NCBI GenBank assembly: GCA_946546075.1
Contig: CAMNNV010000097.1
Coordinates: 1 to 5,162 of the forward strand
Length of the DNA stretch: 5,162 nucleotides
Source of the DNA: an uncultured Bacillota bacterium
Lineage (GTDB): Bacteria; Bacillota; Clostridia; Peptostreptococcales; Anaerovoracaceae
Reading direction: 5' to 3'
Numbering within the stretch: the first letter of the stretch is position 1; each line of letters opens with the position of its first letter. Below the pieces are notes generated by a model. The model ran no database searches. It worked only from the letters and a program-made list of their open reading frames with translations, and was not told where the DNA came from. Shown here one piece after another: positions 4,842 through 5,162 of this stretch. A program made the translations under genes and the position numbers.

Positions 4842-5162
4842 ATGGCTAAAACAATGAAAACAATGGATGGCAACACGGCTGCGGGATATATCTCGTATGC
4901 CTTTACAGATGTTGCAGCTATCTACCCCATCACACCGTCATCACCGATGGCAGAGGTCGTCGATGATATGGCTGCGCATGGCAACAAGAACATCTTCGGA
5001 CAGGAAGTCAAAGTGGTAGAAATGCAGTCCGAAGCAGGCGCAGCAGGTGCTGTACACGGATCGCTGCAGGCTGGCGCGCTCACAACGACATACACAGCTT
5101 CTCAGGGTCTTCTTCTGATGATCCCGAACATGTACAAGATCGCAGGCGAGTTCCTTCCGTGC
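4842..5162 (+). CDS. nifJ: Pyruvate:ferredoxin (flavodoxin) oxidoreductase, N-terminal part (3' truncated by window edge)
   Basis: The 107 codons to the window end encode the start of a single-chain pyruvate:ferredoxin oxidoreductase, normally about 1,170-1,200 residues. The enzyme uses thiamine diphosphate and three [4Fe-4S] clusters to turn pyruvate and CoA into acetyl-CoA, CO2 and reduced ferredoxin in the cytoplasm. The N-terminus is typical: MKTMDGNTAAGYISYAFTDV, then YPITPSSPMAE (28-38), KNIFGQ (49-54), EMQSEAGAAGAVHGSL (60-75) and TASQGLLLMIPNMYKIAGE (85-103). T31 and E64 fall at the same numbers as the substrate-binding Thr and the thiamine-activating Glu known in the Desulfovibrio africanus enzyme. 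The frame is open to the last base. The gene has its own promoter, downstream of the ech terminator, and supplies reduced ferredoxin to the neighbouring Ech hydrogenase. A related 2-oxoacid oxidoreductase cannot be wholly excluded from the N-terminus alone. Confidence 0.94.
   Translation, partial: MAKTMKTMDGNTAAGYISYAFTDVAAIYPITPSSPMAEVVDDMAAHGNKNIFGQEVKVVEMQSEAGAAGAVHGSLQAGALTTTYTASQGLLLMIPNMYKIAGEFLPC

Overview
The window carries most of an Ech-type (group 4, energy-converting) [NiFe] hydrogenase operon, followed by the start of a pyruvate:ferredoxin oxidoreductase gene. All genes are on the + strand. Six subunits are present in the canonical order echA-B-C-D-E-F. echA lacks its 5' half because the window begins inside it; echB to echF are complete. 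The coding content, strong AGGAGG-type ribosome binding sites, moderate GC coding DNA with an AT-rich spacer, and the pairing of Ech with a single-chain pyruvate:ferredoxin oxidoreductase suggest a strictly anaerobic fermentative Clostridia-type Firmicute, for example from rumen or gut. The species cannot be read from this sequence.

Layout. 2-1045: C-terminal half of EchA, the NuoL-like antiporter-type ion pump. 1048-1914: EchB (NuoH-like membrane anchor). 1927-2436: EchC (NuoB-like small subunit with the proximal [4Fe-4S] cluster and an unusual acidic tail). 2436-2795: EchD (NuoC-like). 2814-3905: EchE (NuoD-like [NiFe] catalytic subunit). 3916-4485: EchF (ferredoxin-like subunit). The genes are 2 to 18 nt apart or overlap by 1 nt, and several ribosome binding sites overlap the preceding stop codon, so this is one translationally coupled operon. 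A strong intrinsic terminator (4506-4533) closes it. The 356-nt spacer 4486-4841 then holds an AT-rich stretch, a sigma-A-type promoter (4695-4723) with an overlapping cre-like sequence, a 31-bp dyad at the predicted transcription start, and a GC-rich hairpin just before the ribosome binding site of nifJ, which starts at 4842 and runs off the window end.

How the genes work together. Pyruvate:ferredoxin oxidoreductase oxidises pyruvate to acetyl-CoA and CO2 and reduces ferredoxin. Ech oxidises reduced ferredoxin, makes H2 at the [NiFe] site of EchE, and uses the energy to move ions through EchA/EchB. The two transcription units therefore form a source and a sink for the same electron carrier.

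The most unusual feature is EchF. Instead of one 2x[4Fe-4S] domain it has two in tandem, joined by a Pro/Ala-rich linker. The two 49-residue cores align without gaps with 27 identities, so the subunit should carry four [4Fe-4S] clusters. This looks like an internal duplication that extended the electron wire or fused a ferredoxin onto the hydrogenase.
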